A program made the position numbers and the translations under genes. From Bifidobacterium breve (GTDB taxonomy: Bacteria; Myxococcota_A; UBA796; SXON01), in the NCBI GenBank assembly GCA_943328795.2, contig CALQBK020000012.1, positions 1-49,760 of the forward strand: DNA of 49,760 nt, read 5' to 3'. The notes under the pieces are model-generated. The model was not told the origin of the DNA. It searched no databases and saw nothing but the letters and a program-made list of their open reading frames with translations. Every line of letters begins with the position of its first letter. Within the stretch, counting starts at the first letter, position 1. Below, piece after piece: positions 42,049 to 48,913 of the stretch.

Positions 42049-42683
42049 CCGGGCGCCTCGCCCATCGCGATCGGGAGCAGACGAGCGAGGTCGTCGCTGT
42101 TGTCCGCGCGCTTCAGCTGCGCGTCCAAGAACACCAGCGTAGCCGTGAGCACCACGTGCGCGGTGTCTGGGTCCAGCGACTTCTCCAACGCCAGGGCTGC
42201 GATCCCGCGCGCCCGACCTCGACGGTCCACCCCCGGCCAGCGGTCCTGGCTCACCGGGGTCGGCACCGACACCTCCTCGTACCCGTAGTTCTCCAGGAGG
42301 GTGCGGGCCAGGAACACCACGTCCCCGTCGGCCTCGGGGGCCTCGACCGGCGGGGCCCGGCGGGGTCCGTCGACGTCCGCGAGCAGCTCCGCCCGCTTCC
42401 GCTCCGGTGCGGTGAGCGACTGCGCGACCAGGAGGTTCCACGTGGTCTCGGCCTGGGAGAGCTGTGTGTCACGCTCCAGCGCGGCAGTGAGCGCGAGCAC
42501 GACGGGGTCCGGCCTGTCCGACTGGGGCAGCAGCGCGAGCTGCGCCCGCACCTCGGTGGGGGACGGCGGCGCCGCGCGGCCGGCCTTGCGGTCCTCGAGC
42601 CGCATCAGCAGCTCCGGCGTCGCCCAGACTTGCCACGCACCGATGGCAACCAGCGCGATGGCTCCTCGCTCCAGCGCCCTCAC
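42045..42683 (-). CDS. Single-TM anchored protein, unknown
   Basis: 212 aa from GTG 42683, overlapping the stop of GT-C-like copy 2 (GTGA). N-terminal hydrophobic anchor (GAIALVAIGAWQVWATPELL), the rest hydrophilic and helical (PTEVRAQLALLPQ, LSQAETTWNLLVAQSL, TAHVVLTATLVFLDAQLK). No Cys, no known motif. Translational coupling with the polytopic protein suggests an accessory subunit of it. Its TAG lies in the same CTAG as the convergent SGNH stop. Confidence 0.72.
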   Translation of the reverse strand: MRALERGAIALVAIGAWQVWATPELLMRLEDRKAGRAAPPSPTEVRAQLALLPQSDRPDPVVLALTAALERDTQLSQAETTWNLLVAQSLTAPERKRAELLADVDGPRRAPPVEAPEADGDVVFLARTLLENYGYEEVSVPTPVSQDRWPGVDRRGRARGIAALALEKSLDPDTAHVVLTATLVFLDAQLKRADNSDDLARLLPIAMGEAPG

Positions 42684-44872
42684 CGCAGCACCTGCGCGTG
42701 CGTGATCCGCACCGTGGTGGCGCCGTTCGGGGCGACCAGGGTGATCGTCACCGGCCCCAACTCGGTGACCGGCACCTGCATCCAGCGCCAGTGACGCTCG
42801 ATCAGCGGCACCGGCACGTCGCGGGTCCCCGTTGCGGACACGATGCGCACCGCTACGCCCTCACCGGACTCTGGCCGCGCCCAGAACGACACCTGCCGGG
42901 CCGACCCCGCCCACAGGGACATCGACCCGCCGGCCGGGAGCGGGAGCGGCAGGCCCAGCTGCCGCGCGTCCATCTGCAGGTCGAGCTCTACGACGTCTTC
43001 GCCGGTCCAGGTGTACCGCAGGCCCGGGTCGGCGACCGTGTCGGGGAGCTGGAACACCTGGGTCCCTTCGTCCTCCAAGATCGGCGCGCCGAACACCGCG
43101 TGCAGCATCTCGACGGCGGGCTCTCCCACGAGGTCCGCGCTGGTCTCGTTGCCGGAGAGCCGGGTGTCGTCGGCCTCCGCTGTCGTGTGCAGGACGACGT
43201 AGCGAAAGCCATCGGCGCGCGCCGCGGCGAGGTCAGCGGCGGTGAACTTGAACGGCGGGGACTTGCGGCCGATGTCGATCAGCGTGCTGAGGAACGCGTT
43301 GGCGGTCACGTACGTGCGAAACGCCATCAGGTCCGTGCGCCGGATGAGCTGGTTGCTGTTCAACGTGGGGTGCCGGTGCGCGACCTGGTTGTACTGGAAC
43401 CGGGCGTTCGCGACCGTGAGCGGCTGGTACTGCAGCGGGATCTCGACGACGGCGCCCTCGGGCTGGTCGCGCAGCCGGGTGTAGACGTCGGGGATCGCGG
43501 CGGCTGTCAGCGGGCGCAGCGCGGGCTTGTCCCCGGACCAGAACGGCTGGGAGACCCCCGCGAGCCCGAGCAACAAGGTCCCGAGGTTCAGCCAACGCCG
43601 CCGGACCTCGGTCGCGAGCACCGCCATTCCCGCAGCACCGAGCGCAGCACAGCAGGTCAGCGTGATCACGCCGATGCGGTAGGGCCGGTACGCTTTTGAG
43701 AAGAACGGCAGGTACTGGTAGGCGTAGTAGTACGGCAACGGGACCTGGCCCGACCACTTCGGCAGCGGGGGCGTCTCGTCCGGCCGCAAGAACGGGCCGA
43801 GCGTCAGCACCGTGGCGCAGAACGCGATGGTCGCCCAGCCGGCCCCCCGGCCTCGGGCGATCGCGAAGCCGACGATCCCGACCATGAACGCCAGCATCCC
43901 CGGCGTGCTCTGGAGCGGGTTCACGGTGAACCGCGCCCGCAGCAGCGCCTCGAACGTCGTCGCGTTCTCGATCACCTGCATCGAGTCGTGGTCCTCCAGC
44001 GCCTGCTCGTCGAGATCCGCGAGGTCCACCTCGCCGTCCGCCGCCTTCATCTTCGCGTCCCACGCGGCCTGGTCCTCAAAAAGCGCCGACGACAGCTGAG
44101 GGCGCGTCGGGGTCTCTCGCCGCACCAGCGGGATCAGCGGGGCGTCCGCGCTGGCCGCGAGCGCGATCGCCAGCAGCATCCAGCCAGCGACCCGGAACCG
44201 AGCCTCGAGCAGCTGCCACGCGACGATCCCGAGGCCGAGCAGGCCCGCGAACAGCGTGTAGTACCAGTTGAACGGCCCGATGATCGCGAGCACCACGGCG
44301 CTCCGCAGCGCGGGCTTCCACCCCGGCTCGCGCGTGATGTGCACCAGCGTGAGCGCGTACAATGGCAGCAGGCCCGCAGCGACGAGCTCGATGCAGCCGG
44401 CAGCGCCCTCGCCGTACAGGTACGGGCTGGTCGCGAAGGTGACGCCGGCGACGAACCCGCCGAGGTGGTCCTTGGACAGCGCCCGGCCGAGCGCGTGTGC
44501 GGCGAGCCCCGAGGTCGCAAAACCGCCGATCAGCAGCAGGTTGTAGGCGGGGACCAGGGGGATGCCCAGGAACATCAGCCCGACGCCGATGAGCTGCAGC
44601 ATCGCGTGTCCGAACGACCAGAGGTTGTAGCCGAACGGGAACAGGATGTCGGTGGTGACCGCGGTGAGCGTGCCGTCCGCGAGGTGGTGGTGGACGTGGT
44701 CAATCAGCCACAGGGTGGTCCACGCGTCGAAGCGGTCCCCCCAGACTTGGGTGGCCAGCGACGCGGGCATCGGCCACAAGAACGCCACGGAGCCGAGCGT
44801 GTACACCAGGCACACCAGCACCCAGTCCCCGACTGGCCGGGCAAGCGCGGCGGTTCCAAAGCGCGAGGACAC
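42680..44872 (-). CDS. Polytopic membrane protein, GT-C/YfhO-like (copy 2)
   Basis: 730 aa from GTG 44872, chosen for its GGAGGAA ribosome site eight bases upstream. About 12 TM helices. Periplasmic loop motif WGDRFDAWTTLWLIDHVHHH, then FNWYYTLFAGLLGLG and AYRPYRIGVITLTCC, with a soluble C-terminal region (VVEIPLQYQPL, DLMAFRTYVTANAFLSTLID, DGFRYVVLHTTAEAD). These match copy 1 at 29353 in order. An extra C-terminal beta domain (about 600-730: TWTGEDVVELDLQMDARQL) is absent from copy 1 and may bind glycan. Probable lipid-linked sugar transferase; inference. Confidence 0.86.
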   Translation of the reverse strand: MSSRFGTAALARPVGDWVLVCLVYTLGSVAFLWPMPASLATQVWGDRFDAWTTLWLIDHVHHHLADGTLTAVTTDILFPFGYNLWSFGHAMLQLIGVGLMFLGIPLVPAYNLLLIGGFATSGLAAHALGRALSKDHLGGFVAGVTFATSPYLYGEGAAGCIELVAAGLLPLYALTLVHITREPGWKPALRSAVVLAIIGPFNWYYTLFAGLLGLGIVAWQLLEARFRVAGWMLLAIALAASADAPLIPLVRRETPTRPQLSSALFEDQAAWDAKMKAADGEVDLADLDEQALEDHDSMQVIENATTFEALLRARFTVNPLQSTPGMLAFMVGIVGFAIARGRGAGWATIAFCATVLTLGPFLRPDETPPLPKWSGQVPLPYYYAYQYLPFFSKAYRPYRIGVITLTCCAALGAAGMAVLATEVRRRWLNLGTLLLGLAGVSQPFWSGDKPALRPLTAAAIPDVYTRLRDQPEGAVVEIPLQYQPLTVANARFQYNQVAHRHPTLNSNQLIRRTDLMAFRTYVTANAFLSTLIDIGRKSPPFKFTAADLAAARADGFRYVVLHTTAEADDTRLSGNETSADLVGEPAVEMLHAVFGAPILEDEGTQVFQLPDTVADPGLRYTWTGEDVVELDLQMDARQLGLPLPLPAGGSMSLWAGSARQVSFWARPESGEGVAVRIVSATGTRDVPVPLIERHWRWMQVPVTELGPVTITLVAPNGATTVRITHAQVLR

Positions 44873-44880
44873 GGCGACAA

Positions 44881-44887
44881 TTCCTCC
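44881..44887 (-). promoter_or_regulatory. Shine-Dalgarno site before GTG 44872
   Basis: Minus-strand GGAGGAA, eight bases before GTG 44872. It fixes the start of a gene whose frame is open far upstream. Confidence 0.6.
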
Positions 44888-44946
44888 CCGAGGCTTAGCC
44901 GCCGTCCGGAGACAACGCACGCATTCGGAGCCCGATCCATCTGCAA

Positions 44947-44991
44947 CCGCCGATGCCGACGCGAGGTTCGCCGAGCGTCGGCATTGGCGGC
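44947..44991 (+). repeat. Intergenic motif copy 4 in a 16-bp stem inverted repeat
   Basis: Arm CCGCCGATGCCGACGC (44947-44962) and arm GCGTCGGCATTGGCGG (44975-44990) are inverted repeats with one mismatch and a 12-bp loop. The right arm plus the loop edge is the 19-bp motif with one change (44970-44988). It lies between divergent genes, so it is not a terminator for either; it ends five bases before a promoter -35. Confidence 0.75.
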
Positions 44992-44995
44992 CGCG

Positions 44996-45024
44996 TTGCT
45001 TCGTCGGCGCGGGCGGCGTAAATG
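44996..45024 (+). promoter_or_regulatory. Sigma-70-like promoter, predicted leaderless start of copy C
   Basis: TTGCTT (44996-45001), 17 bp, TAAATG (45019-45024). +1 falls at 45031, the A of the ATG. The inverted repeat directly upstream of the -35 sits where an activator would bind. Confidence 0.5.
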
Positions 45025-45030
45025 TAGGGG

Positions 45031-46386
45031 ATGCTCGCACCGTTCCTGGCCCTGCTGTCGACGCCGGCGCTGGCGTCGGCCATCGAGGTGCGCGCAGCGG
45101 TCGGCAGCGTTCAAGGGGTGGTCGCCGTCGTGCGGGACGGCGCGACGACCAGCGCCACGACGTGCAATGACGCCGGGGTCGCTCCGGACGACACGGCCGA
45201 CGGCGTCTGGACCTGCTCGCCCGTTGACATCCCCGGAAACGCCGCGGACATCGTGCTGATCGTCGATGGGCACGCCACCGACGCCGGGGTGCTCGAGTGG
45301 GAGGGCTACGGCGCGCGGGTCGCCGCAGTGTCGATCGCCTCGGGCGTCGTGACCGCCTCGACGGATCTGGGTGCGTTGCCAGCGACTCCTGGCGCAAGGC
45401 CGGCGCTAGGCGGCCCCCTCACGGTCGCCCGCGTCCTTGGGTATGGCCCCGGCCCGCCCCCGGTGCTCGTCATCGGTGGTGCCCAGCTGTTTTGCCATGA
45501 TGACGGCAACTTCCCGGACCAAGGCGTGAACGATGGTCAGCCGGGCTGCGCGGGCGTGGTGCCGGGCGCCGGTGGGGCCGTGTCCCTCCACGGCCAATCG
45601 GACCAGCTGATCGCGGTGGGGTCGGTGTCCTGGGGAGCTGAGCCCATCCGGTTCCTCAGCGTCGACGTCGCCACCGCCACGTCCTCGTCCGTGCCGTTCG
45701 ACCTTCCGCTGCGCGCCCTCGCGACCAGCGACGACTCCGTGACGTCCGCCCCGCCTGTCTCCACCACCGAGCCCCCATCGGCAGACCGCGGCAATGTCCG
45801 CGTGTACGCGACCGGGGTCGGCGAAACGCTGCTCGGGCCGTGGCCGTGGATCGTCTTCCTGGTCGGCGGCGGCGGTGGTGTCGTCGCGCTGCGCCGGCTC
45901 GGGGCGAAGCCCTCCTCGTTGCGACCGACCCTAAGGCCGCTGGCTGCCCCGCCGCTGTTCGCGGGCGGGCCCCCTTGGAGCGAAGCCGCGGTCCTCCGGG
46001 CGGGGGACCCCACGGCGTTTGCGCTGGACACGCTCCCGGTGCTCGCGCAGTCCCGCCGCGTCGTGCTGGTGCTGCCCGGGCTGGTCGAGGTCCCGCCGGT
46101 CGGCGGGGCGGGCGTGTGGGTCGCGATGGTCCCGACGTGGGAGGAGGTCGCGGCCGGGGTCGTCGACCTCGCGCGGTCCGAGGGCGCGCCGGTCGCGCTG
46201 CTGGTGCTGGGCGCCTCTACGGTGCAGGACCCCGGCGCGCTGGCGCCTGACCCGATTGGAAAGCTCGCTCGCGCGCTGCCTCCGGGCATCTGGATGGGGG
46301 TGGTCGTAGGGCTCGACGAGACCGTCGCCGCTTGGTTGCCCGTGTGGAGCGTGACAGGGCCCCCGTGGTCCGGCGCGCGCCTATGA
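45031..46386 (+). CDS. Bitopic protein of a new three-member family, copy C
   Basis: 451 aa. Signal MLAPFLALLSTPALASA. The beta domain is diverged but aligns at CNDAGVAPDDTADGVWTC (copies A and B: DDGAPPDVSGGDGTW type) and has gained Cys pairs. A longer middle region (115-260) replaces the Gly/Pro spacer. One TM (268-287, GPWPWIVFLVGGGGGVVAL), RR stop transfer. The cytosolic domain has SRRVVLVLPGLVEVPPVGG, VAMVPTWEEVAAGVVDL, APVALLVLGAS and ALPPGIWMGVVVG, matching the RVV, GGPV, VAVL.LG and LP.GVG.VVV blocks of A and B. Followed with ATGA overlap by an SGNH gene, as for copy B. Confidence 0.8.
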   Translation: MLAPFLALLSTPALASAIEVRAAVGSVQGVVAVVRDGATTSATTCNDAGVAPDDTADGVWTCSPVDIPGNAADIVLIVDGHATDAGVLEWEGYGARVAAVSIASGVVTASTDLGALPATPGARPALGGPLTVARVLGYGPGPPPVLVIGGAQLFCHDDGNFPDQGVNDGQPGCAGVVPGAGGAVSLHGQSDQLIAVGSVSWGAEPIRFLSVDVATATSSSVPFDLPLRALATSDDSVTSAPPVSTTEPPSADRGNVRVYATGVGETLLGPWPWIVFLVGGGGGVVALRRLGAKPSSLRPTLRPLAAPPLFAGGPPWSEAAVLRAGDPTAFALDTLPVLAQSRRVVLVLPGLVEVPPVGGAGVWVAMVPTWEEVAAGVVDLARSEGAPVALLVLGASTVQDPGALAPDPIGKLARALPPGIWMGVVVGLDETVAAWLPVWSVTGPPWSGARL

Positions 46387-47012
46387 ACCCGAGGCGCCAG
46401 CAGAAGCGCTCAGTCGGTCGCCGCGCTGGGTTTGGGCTCGCGTTCGCCGCAGTGTCGCTGCTCACCGTAGAGCTCGCGCTCCGGATCGCCGGCGTTCGCC
46501 CGGCCTACCGTGTCGAGGACCTCGGGCAGTGGCGGGTGAGCAGCAACATGCACGCGCGGAGCACCAAGGGGCCGCGCGACGAGCACGCGTTCATCTTGTC
46601 CACCAACGCCGACGGGCTGCGCACCGAAGTGCCCAGGGCCAAGGCGACCACCCGTACGCGGGTCGCGCTGATGGGCGACAGCACCGTGTTCGGGTGGGGG
46701 GTGGACGATGGCGGCACGGTCGCCGACGGCGTCCAGGCCGTGCTCGGCGCCGACTACGAGGTGCTGAACGCCGGGCAGCCTGGGTACTCGACGACGATGA
46801 TGGCGTGGTTGTACGGGGAGGTCGTCAACGCGTACCAGCCGGACCTCACGATCGTGTTCATCCCGATGCACGACACCAACTTGGTGCTCGTGAGCGACCG
46901 GGAGGTGTTGAAGGGCGGCGCGACCACAATCGCGAAGGTGCGGGTCACCCTCGCCCAGGAGTCCCGGATCTACCAGGCGCTCCGCGGCGTGGTGTTCGAC
47001 TTCACGGACTAG
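46383..47012 (+). CDS. SGNH hydrolase (copy 2), N-terminal part ending at an in-frame TAG
   Basis: 209 aa from ATG 46383 (ATGA overlap with copy C) to TAG 47010-47012. N-terminal TM (FGLAFAAVSLLTVELALRIAG), block I VALMGDSTVFGWG (Ser100), block II NAGQPGYSTTMM, block III-like IPMHDTN. It resembles copy 1 at 40498 over this length but stops before the block V Asp-His, so alone it could not form the catalytic triad. The same frame continues without another stop for 120 codons after the TAG. Confidence 0.8.
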   Translation: MNPRRQQKRSVGRRAGFGLAFAAVSLLTVELALRIAGVRPAYRVEDLGQWRVSSNMHARSTKGPRDEHAFILSTNADGLRTEVPRAKATTRTRVALMGDSTVFGWGVDDGGTVADGVQAVLGADYEVLNAGQPGYSTTMMAWLYGEVVNAYQPDLTIVFIPMHDTNLVLVSDREVLKGGATTIAKVRVTLAQESRIYQALRGVVFDFTD

Positions 47013-47375
47013 GCGTGGCTGCTGCCGGGCGAGGCGGCGACCGAGCCGCGGGTCCCGCGGGTGTCCGACGCGGAGCGGACGCTCGGGTTGGACGAGATGC
47101 ACGCGGCGATGGCTTCCTGGGGGGGGGAGCTCGCCGTGGGGTTCCTCCCGTTCAAGGGGGACATCGAGGACGGCGGCCGCATGCAACGCCCGACGACCGC
47201 GTGGGCGGAGGAGTACGCGACGTCGCACCACGCCGCGCTGGTCGATGCGCACGCCTGCTGCGCCGGCCAGGCGGGCCTGGTCCTCGCGGATGACCCCGGT
47301 CACCTCACGGCTGCCGGGAACTTCGCAGCCGGCGCGGCGATCGCCGCACACGTCCTGGCGCTCGGGTTGCGGTGA
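47013..47375 (+). pseudogene. C-terminal part of SGNH hydrolase copy 2, downstream of the in-frame TAG
   Basis: In the same frame as the preceding part, 120 sense codons then TGA. It contains ASWGGELAVGFLPFKGD and ADDPGHLTAAGNFAAG, which supplies the missing block V (D..H). GTG 47061 could start a free 104-aa protein, but no ribosome site is evident. Together the two parts give a normal single-domain SGNH protein of about 330 aa, so this is one gene broken by a nonsense codon, or a base error. The TGA overlaps the sulfatase start (GTGA). Confidence 0.75.
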
Positions 47376-48913
47376 GTCGCCCCTCGCGGAGCAGCCGGGG
47401 TTCGTCTGCCCCCGGGCTCGTGCTGCCCGGCGTGCTTGGCGTCGCGGGGCTCGGTTTTGTCGGCCTCGGCATCACGCGGCTCGTCGGGGCACCTAGCGCG
47501 GCGCCTATCGCAGCCCCGGTGCCCGATGAAGTCCAGGTCGCGGCGCCGGTCCCCACGAGGCCGCCCCCGCCCCCCGCCGAGCCGGAGCGCCTCACCGCGC
47601 TCCCCAGGGACGTCCCGCGGGACCCCCCGCTCGACCCCGCGCGGCCGCCAAACGTCCTGCTGATCACGCTCTGCTCCGTCCGCGAGGACCACCTCGGGCC
47701 CGGCGGGTACCCGGGGGCCGAGACCCCCACCCTCGACCTGTTGGCCGCGGCGGGCACGTGGTTCACGCACGCGTGGGCGCCCGCCACCTTCACGCTCCCG
47801 AGCCACGCGTCGATCTTCACGGGGCTGCTCCCCGCACACGCGGGGGTGATGACAACCACGGACGCGATCCGTCCGTCGGTGCCGACGTTGCCCGAGATCC
47901 TGACGCTGTACGGCTACCACTCGGTCGCGTACGCGCCCGTCGCGAGCCGTGCGAGCTTCAGCGCCGGCTACGGGTTCGAGCGCGGCTTCGCGAAGTTCAT
48001 CGAGGGCGCGGGCGACAGCACTGGACCCAGCAGCATCGACCAGGGCGGCTTGGACGCGATGGCGGCGACTCAGCCGTACTTTGCCGTCATCCACCTCAAG
48101 GAGGCCCACCCGCCGTACACCCCGTCGATCGACCAGCCCAAGGTGGATCCGCGGCTGCTCGAGTGGAACGCCCGGCGTCTCAGCGGGCCTGGGGCGGTTT
48201 CGCCGGATGACTGGATGCTCGCCCAGATGGCGGCCGACCCCTCCCTGGCGGCGGGGGTGGCGAGCGCCTACGACGACGCGCTCACCCGCGTGGACACCCA
48301 CGTGGGGCTGATCCTGGATGGCCTCGCGCGCCGGGGAGCGCTCGACCACACCATCGTCATCGTCGCGGGCGACCACGGGCAAGCGCTCGGGGAGCGCGGC
48401 CGGATTGGGCACCAGGGGGTCTTGATGCCGGAGGTGCTCAACGTGCCGCTGGTCGTGCGGATGCCCGTGGATGACGCTTCCGCCCAGCGCGGCCTGCGGG
48501 TCGACGCCGACGTCGGCCTGGTGGACATCCTCCCCACCATCGCGGAGCTCGTGCACGCGACGCCGCCCGGGACGCTTGACGGGCGCAGCTTGGTGCCGCT
48601 GATCCTGGGGGGGACGCTCCCGGAGCGCGGCGTGCTCGCGCAGGCCATCGCGACCCACCCCGACCACACCGCCGTCCCGACCGAGGCGCTGTTCCACGGG
48701 CCGCTCTGGCTCGAGTTCCCGATGCACGGGGTGGCGCCGTGGACGCTGCGGCGCTTGTCGGACGGGGCCTGGCTGACCGTCGACGATCCCGTTGCCGCGG
48801 GGCCGATGCTGGCCGAGCGCGAGCTGCTCTCCGGCGCGGAGGCGTCGCCGGGGACCCCGAAGGAGCTCACGGACGCCGAGCGGGAGACCCTGCGCGCGCA
48901 GGGCTACTGGTAG
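47372..48913 (+). CDS. Sulfatase/alkaline-phosphatase-fold enzyme with altered active site
   Basis: 513 aa from GTG 47372. N-terminal TM anchor (LVLPGVLGVAGLGFVGLGITRLV), a Pro-rich spacer to about 92, then the catalytic fold: NVLLITLCSVREDHLG, TFTLPSHASIFTGLLPAHAGV, AHPPYTP, VAGDHGQALGERGRIGHQ. Classical sulfatases have DT or DD where this has Cys101-Ser, and Cys-x-Pro-x-Arg where this has Thr141-L-P-S-His. So formylglycine formation is impossible. Thr at that position is the nucleophile in phosphoethanolamine- and glycerol-phosphate-transferase relatives. Periplasmic envelope modification is likely; sulfate release is not. Confidence 0.88.
   Translation: MSRPSRSSRGSSAPGLVLPGVLGVAGLGFVGLGITRLVGAPSAAPIAAPVPDEVQVAAPVPTRPPPPPAEPERLTALPRDVPRDPPLDPARPPNVLLITLCSVREDHLGPGGYPGAETPTLDLLAAAGTWFTHAWAPATFTLPSHASIFTGLLPAHAGVMTTTDAIRPSVPTLPEILTLYGYHSVAYAPVASRASFSAGYGFERGFAKFIEGAGDSTGPSSIDQGGLDAMAATQPYFAVIHLKEAHPPYTPSIDQPKVDPRLLEWNARRLSGPGAVSPDDWMLAQMAADPSLAAGVASAYDDALTRVDTHVGLILDGLARRGALDHTIVIVAGDHGQALGERGRIGHQGVLMPEVLNVPLVVRMPVDDASAQRGLRVDADVGLVDILPTIAELVHATPPGTLDGRSLVPLILGGTLPERGVLAQAIATHPDHTAVPTEALFHGPLWLEFPMHGVAPWTLRRLSDGAWLTVDDPVAAGPMLAERELLSGAEASPGTPKELTDAERETLRAQGYW

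Noticed and set aside
47010..47012. TAG as pyrrolysine or another recoded amino acid
   Set aside because: TAG serves as the ordinary stop of several neighbouring genes, and no pyl genes or stem-loop signal are visible; a nonsense mutation or base error is simpler.
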